Assembly: GCF_000372725.1 (NCBI RefSeq) | Contig: NW_005198244.1 | Coordinates: 944,718 to 1,008,717 of the forward strand | Direction: 5' to 3' | Source of the DNA: Emiliania huxleyi CCMP1516 | Taxonomy: Eukaryota; Haptophyta; Isochrysidales; Noelaerhabdaceae | Length of the DNA: 64,000 bases | In this document: in pieces, positions 39,829 through 50,577 of the stretch | How positions within the stretch are numbered: the stretch's first letter is position 1 | How the letters are laid out: each line of letters begins with the position of its first letter | Translations under genes and position numbers: made by a program | The notes under the pieces: generated by a model | Database searches by the model: none | The model's input: the letters and a program-made list of their open reading frames with translations, nothing else | Told to the model about the DNA's origin: nothing

Positions 39829-42543
39829 TCAGAATGCAGGAGGCCGGCGTCGGGCGCGGGTAGTGGCATCGCGCGAGCTGCGGCGCTCCACCTCGGCGAA
39901 CCACGCCTGCTGGGCCATGTCGTGCTCCGGCGCGCGGCGCGGCAGCGGCTGCTCGCCCGGCCGCGCCTGCGCGCGGGCAGTCGCGTCGCGCGAGTGGCGG
40001 CGCTCGACCTCCGACCGCCACGCCTCCTTGGCTCCGTCCCTCGTCCGGCCGCCCTCGTGGCGCGGCTCCTCTGAGAGCCGGCCCTGCGCGCGGGCGTCCG
40101 CGTCGCGGGAGTGCCGCCGAGCAACCTCCGACCGCCACGCCTCGTGCTCGGCGGGCAGCGCGGCGCTGCGCGACCGCTCGGCGGCAGGCCGGTCGCGGGC
40201 GCGGGCGAGCGCGTCGTGCCCGCCGCGGCGCTCGTTCTCGGCGAGCCACTGTACCTTGGTGTCAGCCTCGGCCACGGGCGGCGGCGGCGGCGAGAGCTCG
40301 AGGGAGGCGCGCGAGAAGGCGTCGCGGCGCTGGCGCCGGTTCACCTCCGCCTGCCACACCGCCCTCGCCTCCGCCGCCTGGTGCGCGGCGGCAACCTCCG
40401 TCCTCGCCGCCGCCATCCGCGCCGCCGCCGCCGCCGCCGCCGCGTCGCCGCCGTTTGCGCCCACGGAGCCCGCCCCGTCCCTCGTCTGCCCGTCCGCCGA
40501 CCACGCCGTCCCGTCGCTCCATCTAGCGCGGCCACGGGTGGCGCTGGAGGCGTGCCGACCACCCAGAGGCAGGCTGGCCTCGCCCGTCCCGTCGCTCCAC
40601 TTGGCGCTGCCGCGGCCACGGCTGGCGCCGGCGCCACGGCTGACACGGTCCCCGCCGCCGAGGCCGTTGCCGTCGCTGCCGCCGAGCCGGACGGCACCGT
40701 GGATGCTGGACTCGCTCGTAGCCAGACCGTCGGTCGACCAGGCCGTGCCGCCGCTCCACTTAGCGTACTGCCCCGCGGCGCCGCGTCCGGCCGACTGTCC
40801 GCGTCCGGTCTGTGGGCGTGTCGAGTCCATTGGCGAAGCTCCCCGCTGAGAAGACCGCCACGCCGCCCTGGCCGCCGCCTCGGGCTGAGTCGGCACCACG
40901 TTGCCCGCCATCGCAGGAGCGACCACCGGCGATGCGGCGGGAGGCGCAGCGGGCGAACGTGCAAAGACGGGAGGCGGGGGCGCGGCGACGGCTGGAGGCA
41001 TTTGCATCGCGGCGCGAGGTGGCGCGGCGGGAGCAGCTTGGTGCGGCAGCGGCCGTGGCGTCACCGACGGCGGCATCGGTGGCGGCGGTAGTGGCCGCGG
41101 CGTCATTGGCGGTGTCGGCATCGACAGGGGTTGCACGGGTGCGGGAGCGGGCGCGAAGACCTGGGGGGGTGGAGGCGCTTGCACCGCGGCCCGAGGCGGC
41201 GCGGGATGCGGCGTGCCAGGAGTAGCCTGGCGCGGGGTCATCGGTGGCGCCGCGGCGAATGGCGGCGGCAGCGGCGGCCGCGCCATCGCAGGAGCTGGGA
41301 CGACCGGCGGCGGCAGCGTCGATGGCGGCATGAATGGCGGCGGCAGCGGCGGCCGCGCCATCGCAGGAGCTGGGACGACCGGCGGCGGCAGCGTCGGCGG
41401 CGGCAGCGGCGGCCGCGCCATCGCAGGAGCTGGGACGACCGGCGGCGGCAGCGTCGATGGCGGCATGAATGGCGGCGGCAGCGGCGGCCGCGCCATCGCA
41501 GGAGCTGGGACGACCGGCGGCGGCAGCGTCGGTGGCGGCATGAATGGCGGCGGCAGCGTCGGCCGCGCCATCGCAGGAGCTGGGACGACCGGCGGCGGCA
41601 GCGTCGGTGGCGGCATGAATGGCGGCGGCAGCGTCGGCCGCGCCATCGCAGGAGCTGGGACGACCGGCGGCGGCAGCGTCGGTGGCGGCATGAATGGCGG
41701 CGGCAGCGGCGGCCGCGCCATCGCAGGAGCTGGGACGACCGGCGGCGGCAGCGTCGGTGGCGGCAGCGTCGGCCGCGCCATCGCAGGAGCTGGGACGACC
41801 GGCGGCGGCAGCGTCGATGGCGGCATGAATGGCGGCGGCAGCGGCGGCCGCGCCATCGCAGGAGCTGGGACGACCGGCGGCGGCAGCGTCGATGGCGGCA
41901 TGAATGGCGGCGGCAGCGTCGGCCGCGCCATCGCAGGAGGTGGGACGACTGGCGGCGGCAGCGGCGGCCGCGCCATCGCCGCCGGACTGGTCCTTGGCGC
42001 CTCCGCCTCCGCCTTGTGCTTGGCAAGCCACACCGCCTTGGCTGCCCCCGCCTGCGACGCCGCCGGCGACGCGCCGCCCGCTGCAGGGGCTGTGGGCAGA
42101 GGCGCAGAGACAGGCCGTGGTGGCGCGTCGAGGGGAGGAGGCACTTGCACTGCGGTGCGCGGCGGCGCGGTGAGGACGGCTTGGTAGACGTCCCCGTGCG
42201 CACCCATCTGCGGTATTGGAGCTTGCGGGGGCGCCCACGGCGTGGCTCCCGGAGACCACAACGGAGCGTTCGGCATCGGTGCAGCCGCATCTCTCGTTGC
42301 GAGTGGCTCCGCCCAGGCGTCGTGAGCCTGGTCCTCTCGCCGCGATGGCACGCGCTGCAGCTGCAGCGCAGTCGTAATGAGGGCGGGCACCGCAACCACA
42401 GTGGTGAGCGCCAGTTCGGGGAGGATCATCGCCGGCTCGCGCACCAGCCGTTCAGCGCGAGCGGGGCGCGCGGCGCGCGGGCGGGGGCGAGCCCCTGGGC
42501 CGCAGATGAAGGAGGCCGAACCGACAGTCAGGAGCAGCATCAC
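39829..42543 (-). CDS. Probable plastid-targeted repeat protein with MARP/PPP and WxxEVxRR repeats (904 aa)
   Basis: Function unknown. The N-terminus (MMLLLTVGSASFICGP then ARPRPRAARPARAERLVREP) looks like a signal peptide with an ASAF-like cleavage site followed by a basic transit peptide, the pattern used for complex plastids. A hydrophobic segment (LPELALTTVVAVPALITTAL) follows. Residues ~190-430 are about ten repeats of PAMARPPLPPPFMPP / STLPPPVV, from a 45-75 bp DNA repeat at 41280-41990. A region with repeats of KWSDGT / ARWSDGTAWS comes next. The C-terminus has five copies of a basic helix (EAWRSEVERRHSRDATARAQ; QAWFAEVERRSSRDATTRAR; VQWLAENERRGGHDALARAR). No introns. The helices may bind nucleic acid, acidic protein or pigment-protein surfaces; that is speculation. 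Confidence 0.6.
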   Translation of the reverse strand: MMLLLTVGSASFICGPGARPRPRAARPARAERLVREPAMILPELALTTVVAVPALITTALQLQRVPSRREDQAHDAWAEPLATRDAAAPMPNAPLWSPGATPWAPPQAPIPQMGAHGDVYQAVLTAPPRTAVQVPPPLDAPPRPVSAPLPTAPAAGGASPAASQAGAAKAVWLAKHKAEAEAPRTSPAAMARPPLPPPVVPPPAMARPTLPPPFMPPSTLPPPVVPAPAMARPPLPPPFMPPSTLPPPVVPAPAMARPTLPPPTLPPPVVPAPAMARPPLPPPFMPPPTLPPPVVPAPAMARPTLPPPFMPPPTLPPPVVPAPAMARPTLPPPFMPPPTLPPPVVPAPAMARPPLPPPFMPPSTLPPPVVPAPAMARPPLPPPTLPPPVVPAPAMARPPLPPPFMPPSTLPPPVVPAPAMARPPLPPPFAAAPPMTPRQATPGTPHPAPPRAAVQAPPPPQVFAPAPAPVQPLSMPTPPMTPRPLPPPPMPPSVTPRPLPHQAAPAAPPRAAMQMPPAVAAPPPPVFARSPAAPPAASPVVAPAMAGNVVPTQPEAAARAAWRSSQRGASPMDSTRPQTGRGQSAGRGAAGQYAKWSGGTAWSTDGLATSESSIHGAVRLGGSDGNGLGGGDRVSRGAGASRGRGSAKWSDGTGEASLPLGGRHASSATRGRARWSDGTAWSADGQTRDGAGSVGANGGDAAAAAAAARMAAARTEVAAAHQAAEARAVWQAEVNRRQRRDAFSRASLELSPPPPPVAEADTKVQWLAENERRGGHDALARARDRPAAERSRSAALPAEHEAWRSEVARRHSRDADARAQGRLSEEPRHEGGRTRDGAKEAWRSEVERRHSRDATARAQARPGEQPLPRRAPEHDMAQQAWFAEVERRSSRDATTRARRRPPAF

Positions 42544-44092
42544 GGAAACGTGCGGCAGCGGCCGCGAGCCCAGGTCTGGAAGGACGCCAGTCTTGAGGGT
42601 CTCTTTGATGTCGTCGACGCTGTCTCGTCCACGAGATCCTTCGAAAGCTTTTTCTGAAGTTTGCTGTGAATAGCGCGCTGGCTTCTGACTGTCGTTGCTG
42701 TCTCTCGACTGTTATGCTTGTGCGTCTTGGGTCCTTGTGTTTTTGTGTGAATAGAGCTGGCATTCGCCTTCCTGGGACCCAGTCAGTGCTGTCGTTGCTG
42801 TTTCTCGAGAGCAGCCTGTGCTTGTGCATCTACTTGTGTTTACCAACTAGACTCTCAACATCTCGACTCAACATCCAACAAAAAGGAGAAAGAAAGAAAG
42901 AAAACAGACAACCCAAGGGAGGGATGGGAGGACGTAACAAAAAGGAGGTAACGGGCTGGAGCTTCTCCCGTGACGAACGCGAACGGAGCATCCGAAACCC
43001 GCAAAAAGCTCGCGGCGCCGCGTTTTTGCGGCAAAGCGCGCTCTACATGTCCACGCTATGGCGGCAGAGCGCGCTGCTCGGCGTGATGCTGTCGCCGGCA
43101 GCAACTCATCCTCCCGGAGGCGGTGGCGTGTCTCTCGCGGTGGCTCCTCCCTTCACCTGGTTGGGTCGCATCGAGGGCCGACCGGCAGGGCGCGGGGAGT
43201 GTGACAAGCTTTGCGACACCGAGGGTGTGCGAGAACCGCAGCAGCCTCCGTGGAGGCGCATCTGGTCCAGGCTGCGCGCCGCTGCGCACCGACACAACGG
43301 TCGCACCTCGCCGCTAGCGGCCTCCTGCCTCGAGACGCCCCTGTCGCCTCCGCCGCCGCCCCCGCCGCCACCTCCACCAGCTGCAGAAGAAATGGTGTCA
43401 GCCTCGCCGAGCATCTCGCTCAGATCTGCCCTCCTTGCCTTCACCGTGTGCTGTCTCTTTGGCGAGCGCCATGTGAAGGCGCTGCAAGGCAAGACAAGGG
43501 CGCCTCCCTCCTCATTGCCGAGCACACCCAGCATGTGCAGCCCAAACCCGTGGAGCCCTAGCTGGGTGGCGCCGCCGATTCGGACGAGCCCGCTGTCGCG
43601 GTCTGATGGGGCGGTCGGCTTTGGGTACGGGACTAAAAGCGTGTAAGCCGAGCACGAGTGGCTCAGAAGTCACTGTCACTTGCATGAGAGTTGAGAGACG
43701 TCGACGTGAGAGCCGCAAAATAATGGCGTAAAATCCGAATGGCCCCATTGGCATTGGCCCATTGCACTTCGTGCCAATGCGATATGCGTTCCAGTGCATC
43801 CATGTGCGGGCCCTCGCCAAGGGCCAAGAGTACTCTCTCCGGTGAAAAAGAGCCCCTCAGCGCTCAGGAGACGCCCAGGGTCTGCTAGTTTCTTTTTTTC
43901 TCAAAATCTGCTAGAAAATCTGCTATTCTCCGTGTCGAGATTCGCGTCGGGTGGACAGGAGGTGGAGCGCGAGAGGACCCGCGTCCGTCAACTCTCGGAC
44001 TCGCACTCGGTGAAGGCTTGAGACCGCTCTCATCTCTCCACCATAAAATGAACAATACGCATGTGAGCCTGTGCACTCCCGACCGCGCGCCC
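42544..44092. other. Mostly intergenic, with one weak plus-strand ORF
   Basis: A plus-strand frame from 42666 (or 43047) to 43646 encodes STLWRQSALLGVMLSPAATH, a poly-Pro run and ISLRSALLAFTVCCLFGERH. A minus-strand frame across 43106-43534 is equally open, so neither is claimed as a gene. The dispersed TTTCTTTC motif lies at 42891-42927. Confidence 0.3.
42891..42927 (+). promoter_or_regulatory. Dispersed CCATCCCTCCCTTGGG/TTTCTTTC motif, inverted copy
   Basis: On the plus strand it reads AGAAAGAAAGAAAACAGACA then ACCCAAGGGAGGGATGG, the reverse complement of the copies at 19301 and 45331. Confidence 0.5.
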
Positions 44093-45211
44093 TCACCCTG
44101 GCGGCCATTCCAGCGGCCTGCCGCCAATGAGGTGCAGGTGCAGGTGGAAGACCGACTGGCCTGCGCCCTCTCCGTTGTTCGTGACGAGGCGGAACTCGCT
44201 GAGGCCCTCCTGCTTGGCGATGGCTGCAGCAGCAACCATCAGGTGGCCGAGAATCGCCGAGTGCTCGGCAGTCGCGGCGCCCAGGCCGGTGAGTCCGTCT
44301 CGGTGCTTTGGTATGATGAGGATGTGCGCCGGGGCCACGGGGTTGATGTCCCGGAAGGCGAGGCAGAGCGCGTCCTCGAAGACGACCTCGCTCGGTATCT
44401 CCTTGGAGAGGATCTTGTCGAAGAGGGTGGCTGGGGCGACGTCACGAGCGCCCGCGTAAAGCATAGCGTCCCACCGGCCTCGCTCCTCCCACGGCTGCAG
44501 GCCGGACCGGATCTCGTCCGCCACCCGCTTCGCCGCCTCGTCGGCGTTGCTCGTGTGCGACCACCACGCCGACAGCCGCGGTCCTAGTCGCGGCCCCGCC
44601 TCGCCGGCCGGGCTGGCAACCGCGTCTTCAAACTTGGGCAGCATGTGCGTTATGAAGACCATCGTCGGGAAGAGCGTCGCGTCGGCTAGGCTGAACTCCT
44701 CGCCCGCGAGGTACGGGCCGGTGGGGTCGGCCAGGGCCTCCGCGACTGCCAGCTGCTTGACGAGCTCTTGGAGCGCATCGCGGCGGCTGGTGAAGCGGCC
44801 GAAGGGCGGCGCGGGCTTGTACAGGCAGCCCTGTATCGGTCCGATGTATGTGTCATGGTGACGCACGATCACCTCCGCCGCAGTGCGTGCCGCGAGGCTC
44901 GTTGGAAAGAGGCTGGGACCGTCGCCCTCCGCAGCGTGCTTCTCGAGAAGGTGGCGGCAGATCGCGTCGGTCTCCCAAACGCACGAGTCGCCATCTACGA
45001 GCAGCGGCATCTTGCCCTGCGGGTTGAGCGAGAGATATTTCTCGCCGCGGAGGCCACCAAGCTCCATCGGCGAGGCCACTCGAACGGCAGACTCCAGGCC
45101 ACGCTTGTAGAGGAGGAGGCGCACACGTGCGCCGTGGTTCGAGACTGGGAGGTCGTACAATGTGGTGGGGAGCGAGAGCGTGCCGGCGAGGATGGAGATG
45201 ATTAGCGCCAT
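44093..45211 (-). CDS. Glutathione S-transferase fused to a HIT-family hydrolase (372 aa)
   Basis: Intronless. The ATG at 45211 is chosen because ALIISILAGTLSLPTTLYDL leads into the GST thioredoxin fold; the frame stays open upstream to 45430. GST-N marks: SNHGARVRLLLYKRGLE, YLSLNPQGKMPLLVDGD and WETDAICRHLLEKH. The GST-C all-helical part includes GPYLAGEEFSLADATLFPTM. From about residue 255 a complete HIT domain follows: FDKILSKEIPSEVVFEDALC, AFRDINPVAPAHILIIPKHR and QSVFHLHLHLIGG, with the HxHxHxx triad that binds nucleotide phosphates in HINT-like enzymes. GSTs conjugate glutathione; HINT-type proteins cleave nucleoside phosphoramidates. The two in one chain are unusual, and the single frame argues against an artefact. 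Location is probably cytosolic. Confidence 0.85.
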   Translation of the reverse strand: MALIISILAGTLSLPTTLYDLPVSNHGARVRLLLYKRGLESAVRVASPMELGGLRGEKYLSLNPQGKMPLLVDGDSCVWETDAICRHLLEKHAAEGDGPSLFPTSLAARTAAEVIVRHHDTYIGPIQGCLYKPAPPFGRFTSRRDALQELVKQLAVAEALADPTGPYLAGEEFSLADATLFPTMVFITHMLPKFEDAVASPAGEAGPRLGPRLSAWWSHTSNADEAAKRVADEIRSGLQPWEERGRWDAMLYAGARDVAPATLFDKILSKEIPSEVVFEDALCLAFRDINPVAPAHILIIPKHRDGLTGLGAATAEHSAILGHLMVAAAAIAKQEGLSEFRLVTNNGEGAGQSVFHLHLHLIGGRPLEWPPG

Positions 45212-45330
45212 TACGCTTGGTTTGTGGTGCTCAACTCTGCGTGTTCTCCTGCGCCGCGATCTCGACAAGGCGGCCCTGAGCTCGCAACCGAAAAGATGGC
45301 GGCGAGTTCGAGGCACAGATCGTCCGATCT

Positions 45331-45374
45331 CCCATCCCTCCCTTGGGTTGTCTGTTTTCTTTCTTTCTTTCTTT
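45331..45374 (-). promoter_or_regulatory. Dispersed CCATCCCTCCCTTGGG/TTTCTTTC motif, upstream of the GST-HIT gene
   Basis: CCATCCCTCCCTTGGGTTGT followed by CTGTTTTCTTTCTTTCTTTC, 120 bp upstream of the GST-HIT start. Relative to the gene the orientation matches the ankyrin-SET copy. Confidence 0.5.
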
Positions 45375-45576
45375 CGTCCGATTGGAGCTCGACCAAGGCG
45401 CCTGGAGCGACCGCGGTCCGGTCGCGCCACCGCGGCTGCGGGGCTGATAGAGCAGGCCGGCTGCGGCTCCTAATGTACCTCCGCTTTTGGGTGGCGGTCG
45501 CGCGCTGCCGACGGCGCTCGCCGGCGCTTGCGGCGCACGGCGCTCGCGGCGCGCTCGTGGCGTTCAGGGCGGCTCC

Positions 45577-45582
<6 letters not shown>

Positions 45583-45647
<65 letters not shown>
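45583..45647. repeat. (CA)n microsatellite
   Basis: About 32 uninterrupted CA units, followed by CATGCA variants to about 45670. Confidence 0.98.
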
Positions 45648-45649
<2 letters not shown>

Positions 45650-45705
45650 CACATGCACATGCACAGACACACAGCCCCTTCCCCTCCCCCCTCTGTCGTG
45701 GGGAT

Positions 45706-46282
45706 TGGAGTGGTCTGACCAGCAAGAAGACGGGTCGAGGCCCTCCGTAGGCTCGTGAGGCGTCCCTCGTCCCCCTTCTGCAGAGGGATGGTCATCTGAA
45801 CCCGAAGATCGGTGCCCAGCAAGTGTGAGTGGTGAGCCGCGTGCACGGCTCTGCGGCATTGCTGACCGCTGGTGAGGTTGTAAAGCCATCCTCAATCCGA
45901 GGCTGACATATATGTAGAAGGTATTCAAGGTACGAAGGTGTGGTGTCACACCGGTGGGGGGAAAGGCGCCAGCTGCGCCAAGTTGTGGTGTCACAACAGT
46001 AAAGAGGTCGACTGTCTCGCGGCGCGGCGGCCCCACGAGAAGCAGTCAGAGACTATTACGTGCCAATGTTTGGGCGCCTGTTCGGCGCCCGACGGAGGTG
46101 CCAATATTAGGGGTCTGGGTGGCGTGACGTGCCACTGCACAGGGTGTGGGAATATAGGGATATAGGTAGACTATTCGTCACTGTGGGGGGGGAGAGTGTG
46201 ATAACAGGGGTGTTGAGTTGGGGCTGGTGGAGGTGATTCTCCGGGTCAGTCTGGAGGTCATTCTCCACCACCTCCTGCGACA
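45706..46282 (+). repeat. Dispersed element, short copy
   Basis: Matches 28203-28407 (here 45706-45902) and 29283-29524 (here 46051-46282) in the same order. The region between is only 148 nt and contains two nested GTGGTGTCACAC/CAAC motifs, so this copy has lost the middle or the other has gained it. Confidence 0.7.
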
Positions 46283-48372
46283 CCCTCAAGGGCGAGGACA
46301 CGCACAGGCCGCACCTCTAGTGAGGCCCGCATAGTATGTGGGAGACTCGTGCCGCCGCCCCTGCCACCCCTGTGTCAGTGTGCCTGTGGTAGGAGAGACT
46401 GCCAGCGACAAGCTGGAGGCAGGTCGCTAGACTGAGATGAGACCGCCAGTGGATGTGGGAGTCCACCGCGCACCGCGCTGCGAGCCTGTCGTGTCCCTTG
46501 TCAGGAGCAGGAGAGCCCCACCTGTCCCCCTGATCGTTCTTCCAAAATCCTGCTCGTGCAGGTGGGGACCCTGTCCTCGTCCCATCCCTCGTTTGGCGTG
46601 TCTGTTTTCTTTCTTTCTTTCTCGCGGACGTGAGACCTCAGGCGGGGGGTCTACTCAAGTGCCTGCGCAAGTGAGTGCAGAGTGGTGGTGTGGGGCGTGC
46701 AGTGGGGTGTTCGTTAGCTCCGAGTAGCAAGATCCGAACCGCGGTTGGCCACTAGCAGCGTGTGCAGCTGACGGCGGCTGCGACCAGCGAGCGGGGCTGT
46801 GGCGGCCAGAGCCTCATGTGAGTCTGTGTCAGAGAGAGGTCAAAGCGTGAGTGCAGTGACAAAAGAATTTTTGCCCCCGCCAAGCTCTGCGCGCGCGGCC
46901 AGATAAAACCCGGGAGAGGCGTGCGAGTATCGCCACCGTGTTCCTCTTTGTTGGTGTTCTTCTTATTTTTTTACTTCCGTAGTCAGGGGACAGGGCAAGT
47001 GGGGGCGGGGCGGACAGCCCAGGGTCTTTTACCCTGGGATCTCTCCGCCCAGTCCGGGGGTGCGTCGATCGAACCTTCCATCAATCACCCTGGGAACGTC
47101 CGGGTGTTGGAAGTAAAGATATATTGACCGCGCAAGACAAAGGGTGGCTAAGGGCTCTGCCCGCAAGGCGCCCGCGTCGCCGACGCGGTACCATTGACTA
47201 ATCCCGGAATACACACCCACACGACCAAATAGCGAACATCCGAATACCGTGCAAAAAACACGGAACGTGAGACGAAGAACGTCACCTCAAGTTTGGCAAA
47301 CGCCATACATGGGAGAGAGAGAGACATGGGCGATCCAGCGCTTCCTTCGATTGGACGGACGAAATGATCGCGGGAAAAGCGGGACCGCCATCGCGACATC
47401 TCGGGGGTACACCATATGCCGAGCCTGCTCGGCCTGCCATGGCGCGCGCGCGCCTCGCCCGAGCGCAGCCACCTGCGGACCTGGCCAGCCTGTTCCTGGT
47501 TCGTGCCCAGCCTCTCCTTCCGCTGCCGCCGGCCTCGCAGTCCCGCCAGCCATCACGCTGCAGAGCCTGCATAGACGCCACAGACGCCAATTCTGCAGCC
47601 CACAGCCCTGGCAACTGAGGGCGAGGGCCAGCAGTAACGACGACGACGGCATCTCACACCCCGCGCTGGCCAGCGCCATCAGCCCCTCACGGCCCGGCCC
47701 AACCTTGCCTTCGCCACCCTCGCCTCCAGTGCCTCCAAATCAAGCCGTCGCACCTCTCTTCTTCTGCGAATGCAGCGGCAGCACCACGATCCACGTCAGA
47801 GGCCGGGCCGACTGGCGGACCTGCATCCAGTCACTGCATGCCCAGCCATGCCCCCCACTCCCCACCCGCTTGGATCGATCAGCTGACAGCTCCACCAGCT
47901 CCCACACCACCGCGTGTCGTGTCATGAAGCATGACAGATAGAAAGCATGAACCATCGAAAGGTCTGATCTCCAAAAGGAGCTCTCGGCGCGCTGCGCGCG
48001 CCCGCTCCCCGCCCCTTAATAAGGGCCCCTTTTGCGCAGCAACACCTTAAAATTCATGGCCCTCAAAAATCGGGTCGGAGCGCAGCGGAGTGGGCCCGAT
48101 TTTGAAAAGGCGACGCTTGCGTCCTAGCCTCCAACAACGCCTCCCCGGCGCAGAGGGGCCCGCCCCCGGAGGGATGCTCAACCCACAACCGCCCCACGCC
48201 ACGCCGCCGCTTGCGGCGGTCCGATTCCCGGCTCGCGGGGCCAATTCGCTTATTTTACTTTTTACTTCCGTAAAAATGAAAATAGAGCCGGCGACGTCCC
48301 GCGCCCTCAGAGCGGCAGGGATTCCGCCTAGACCTCGCTTCCTGTCGCGGCCTCCTCGAGCGAGCTGTGAGC
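46283..48372. other. Long intergenic stretch
   Basis: No gene supported over ~2.1 kb. A variant of the dispersed motif (CCATCCCTCGTTTGGCGTGT then CTGTTTTCTTTC) lies at 46582-46622. Plus and minus ORFs of 80-230 codons at 47249-47955 are compositionally plain and conflict with one another. Confidence 0.35.
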
Positions 48373-50329
48373 TCAGCCGAGTGCCGGCGCCGCCTCGGCC
48401 GCCTGGGGCGTCGGCTTGAGCGCCCGCCAGCCAAACCCACGGCCCGCGAAGAGCACGACGCGCAGCAAGCAGTACCACACATAGACGCCCCACACGCCGA
48501 GCAAGCCCGCGCCTGAGGGAGTGGGGCGGGGCTCGGCCGAGGGCTCGAGGGGCGAGGCGCGAGAGGCAGGCGAGGCGGGCGGCGGCGCCTGAGCGGCGCA
48601 CGAGGGCGAGCAGCGCGGCGCAGGAGAGGCCGACGGCCGTGTAGGTTGCGGCGAGGCCGGCGAAGTCCTTTTGCGCGAGGAGGACGCCCTCGAGCGTGAT
48701 TGCGGTCCCGTGTGTGCTGAGCGTGGCGGCCATCAGCGGGAGCACGGCCCGCATCTGCTCGCGCACCGCCGGGTCGGAGCTGATCTGGCCCGCCCCGGCG
48801 GTGAGCAGGGTGGCTGCCAGCCCGACGACCACGGTCGAGATGGTGGCGGTGCAGCGGAGCAGCTGGCGCAGTGTCGGCCACGCGGCGGCCATGTCGAACG
48901 AGGTGCGGGGCGCAGCCTCGGGCGGGGAGGGGCGGCGCGGGTAGACAAACTGGACGAGGGGCGACCGGCCGTCGGCGGCGGCGCTGCCCTCCTCCGCGGT
49001 GGCGGCGGCGGCGGCGGGAGGCGGGTGCTCCTCCGACGCGAATGCGGGGAGGAAGGCTTGGGCGAGCGAGGAGCCGACGTCGCCGAAGGTGAAGCAGAGC
49101 CAGGCGACTGCCATCAGGGCGGTGTGGGCGGCCGCGGGCGCGCCGCCGAGCGACGCGGCGGTGGCGGCGCACAAGTTGTGCATCGACACCTTGATCGCCA
49201 TCACAAAGACGAATGGGATGAAGCCGAGAATCGCGCGCACCGTCGCCAGCCGCGGCGGGCGCGGCGGGAGGGCTGCCGCTTCGGTTGGAGGGGGAGGGGG
49301 AGGCTCTGGCGAGAGGAGGCCTCGCCGGGCGAGCACGCCGAGCAGCAGCGCCATCGCGGCGAGCTGGGATAAGGCCGTCGCCCACGCAGCGCCGGCGATG
49401 CCCCACCCGAGCCGGCTGACGAGCACGAAGTCCCCGCCGAGGTTGAGGAGCGCCGCGAGCGCCACCGCCAGCATGGGCGTGCGCGCGTCCTTGCCGCCGA
49501 TGCAGACCGCCTGCGCCACGGTCGAGACGACCACCGCCGGCAGCGCGGCCGCGCGGATGGCGACGTACTTGGCGCACAGCGGCGCCAGCAGCGCGGCCTG
49601 TGCGCCGCAGTAGACGCGCGAGAGCGAAGAGGCGCAGAGCAGCGTGCCCGCGCCGAGGAGGACGCCTCCGGCGCCGCCGAGCAGGACCGCCGTCCGCGCG
49701 ACGCGCGAGGCGGCGGCGTGGTCGCCGCTGGCGTGGGCCTTGGAGCAGAGGTTGGTCGCCGCGATCGAGAGGAAGAGGAGGAAGAAGGGCACCGAGTCGG
49801 AGATCGAGCCGGCCGGGCCGAGAGCGGCAAGCTGAGCGGTGCTCGCCCTCCCGATGAAGGAGGCGTCGATGAGCGACATGAGCGTGGGCGCCGCGTAGAT
49901 GCCCATCGCAGGCAGCGCAAAGGCAAAGGCTTCGCGAAGCGTCGGCTCCTTTGGCGGCGGCGGCTGTGGCGGCGGCTGTGGCGGCGACGGCACCGGCGGC
50001 AGCAAGGTCAGAGCTGCGCCATCGCCCGCCTCGCCGTCCGACCACTGCTGGCCGAGCTCCGGCGAGCTCGGCAGGAACGCGAGGTCGCCTGGCGGCGGTT
50101 CGAGGCCGCCGAAAGCGCCCGGCGGCAGTTCGAGGCCGCTGAGGTCGTCCAGTTCGAGGCTGCTGAGGTCGTCCTGTCGCGTCACCACCGCCGCAGCTGG
50201 AGGGGCGCGGGTGGCGAGTCGCGGGAGGCCTCTGCTCAGAGCCCCAGCCGTTGGGCAGCCGACGAGGAGGAGAAGCACAGCAAGGGGCGGAGGTCGGGGT
50301 CGGTCGGCGACGAACGTCGTATCGCGCAT
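48373..50329 (-). CDS. MATE-family efflux transporter (624 aa)
   Basis: Two exons, 48595-50329 and 48373-48512, joined in phase 1 by an 82-nt GC-AG intron. MATE proteins export organic cations or metabolites in exchange for H+ or Na+. The N-terminal ~115 residues carry a hydrophobic leader (LAVLLLLVGCPTAGALSRGL) and a Pro/acidic linker. Family helices follow: FALPAMGIYAAPTLMSLIDA with SFIGR, FFLLFLSIAATNLCSKAHA, ALLNLGGDFVLVSRLGWGIA with GAAWATALSQL, and FIPFVFVMAIKVSMHNLCAA. The second half has AHTALMAVAWLCFTFGDVGS with SLAQAFLPA, and AATLLTAGAGQ. The last exon supplies LLGVWGVYVWYCLLRVVLFA. It is closest in style to plant EDS5/DTX45-like plastid or endomembrane MATEs, so an organellar membrane is possible. 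Length is longer than the usual 450-550 because of the leader and a poly-Ala loop. Confidence 0.83.
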
Positions 50330-50577
50330 CCTCGTGGCGATGCGGTAAAGCGGCCCGGTGGCCCGGGGTACCCTGCCGGAGAGGACCCATGGGTAGCGGC
50401 GCCACCACGACGAACGCCACGACAGCTCGCCGGGACTCTGCTGTAAAGACCTCGAGACTGGGTGCGTGTGCTTCTACTCACCAACGATCCCCTGTGATCG
50501 ACTGATGAAAGAGAATTTTTCTCTCTTTAAGCGAGCCGCGTACAAATTCTTTTCGCGCGAAACGGGCGCGTTGCTGC

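Noticed and set aside
40760..42259. Long frames in the other strands and frames of the 39829-42543 gene
   Set aside because: Shadows of a GC-rich repeat; only the minus frame with presequence and helices looks like protein.
47249..47955. 230-aa plus-strand ORF
   Set aside because: No domain, conflicting minus ORFs and no splice or promoter support.
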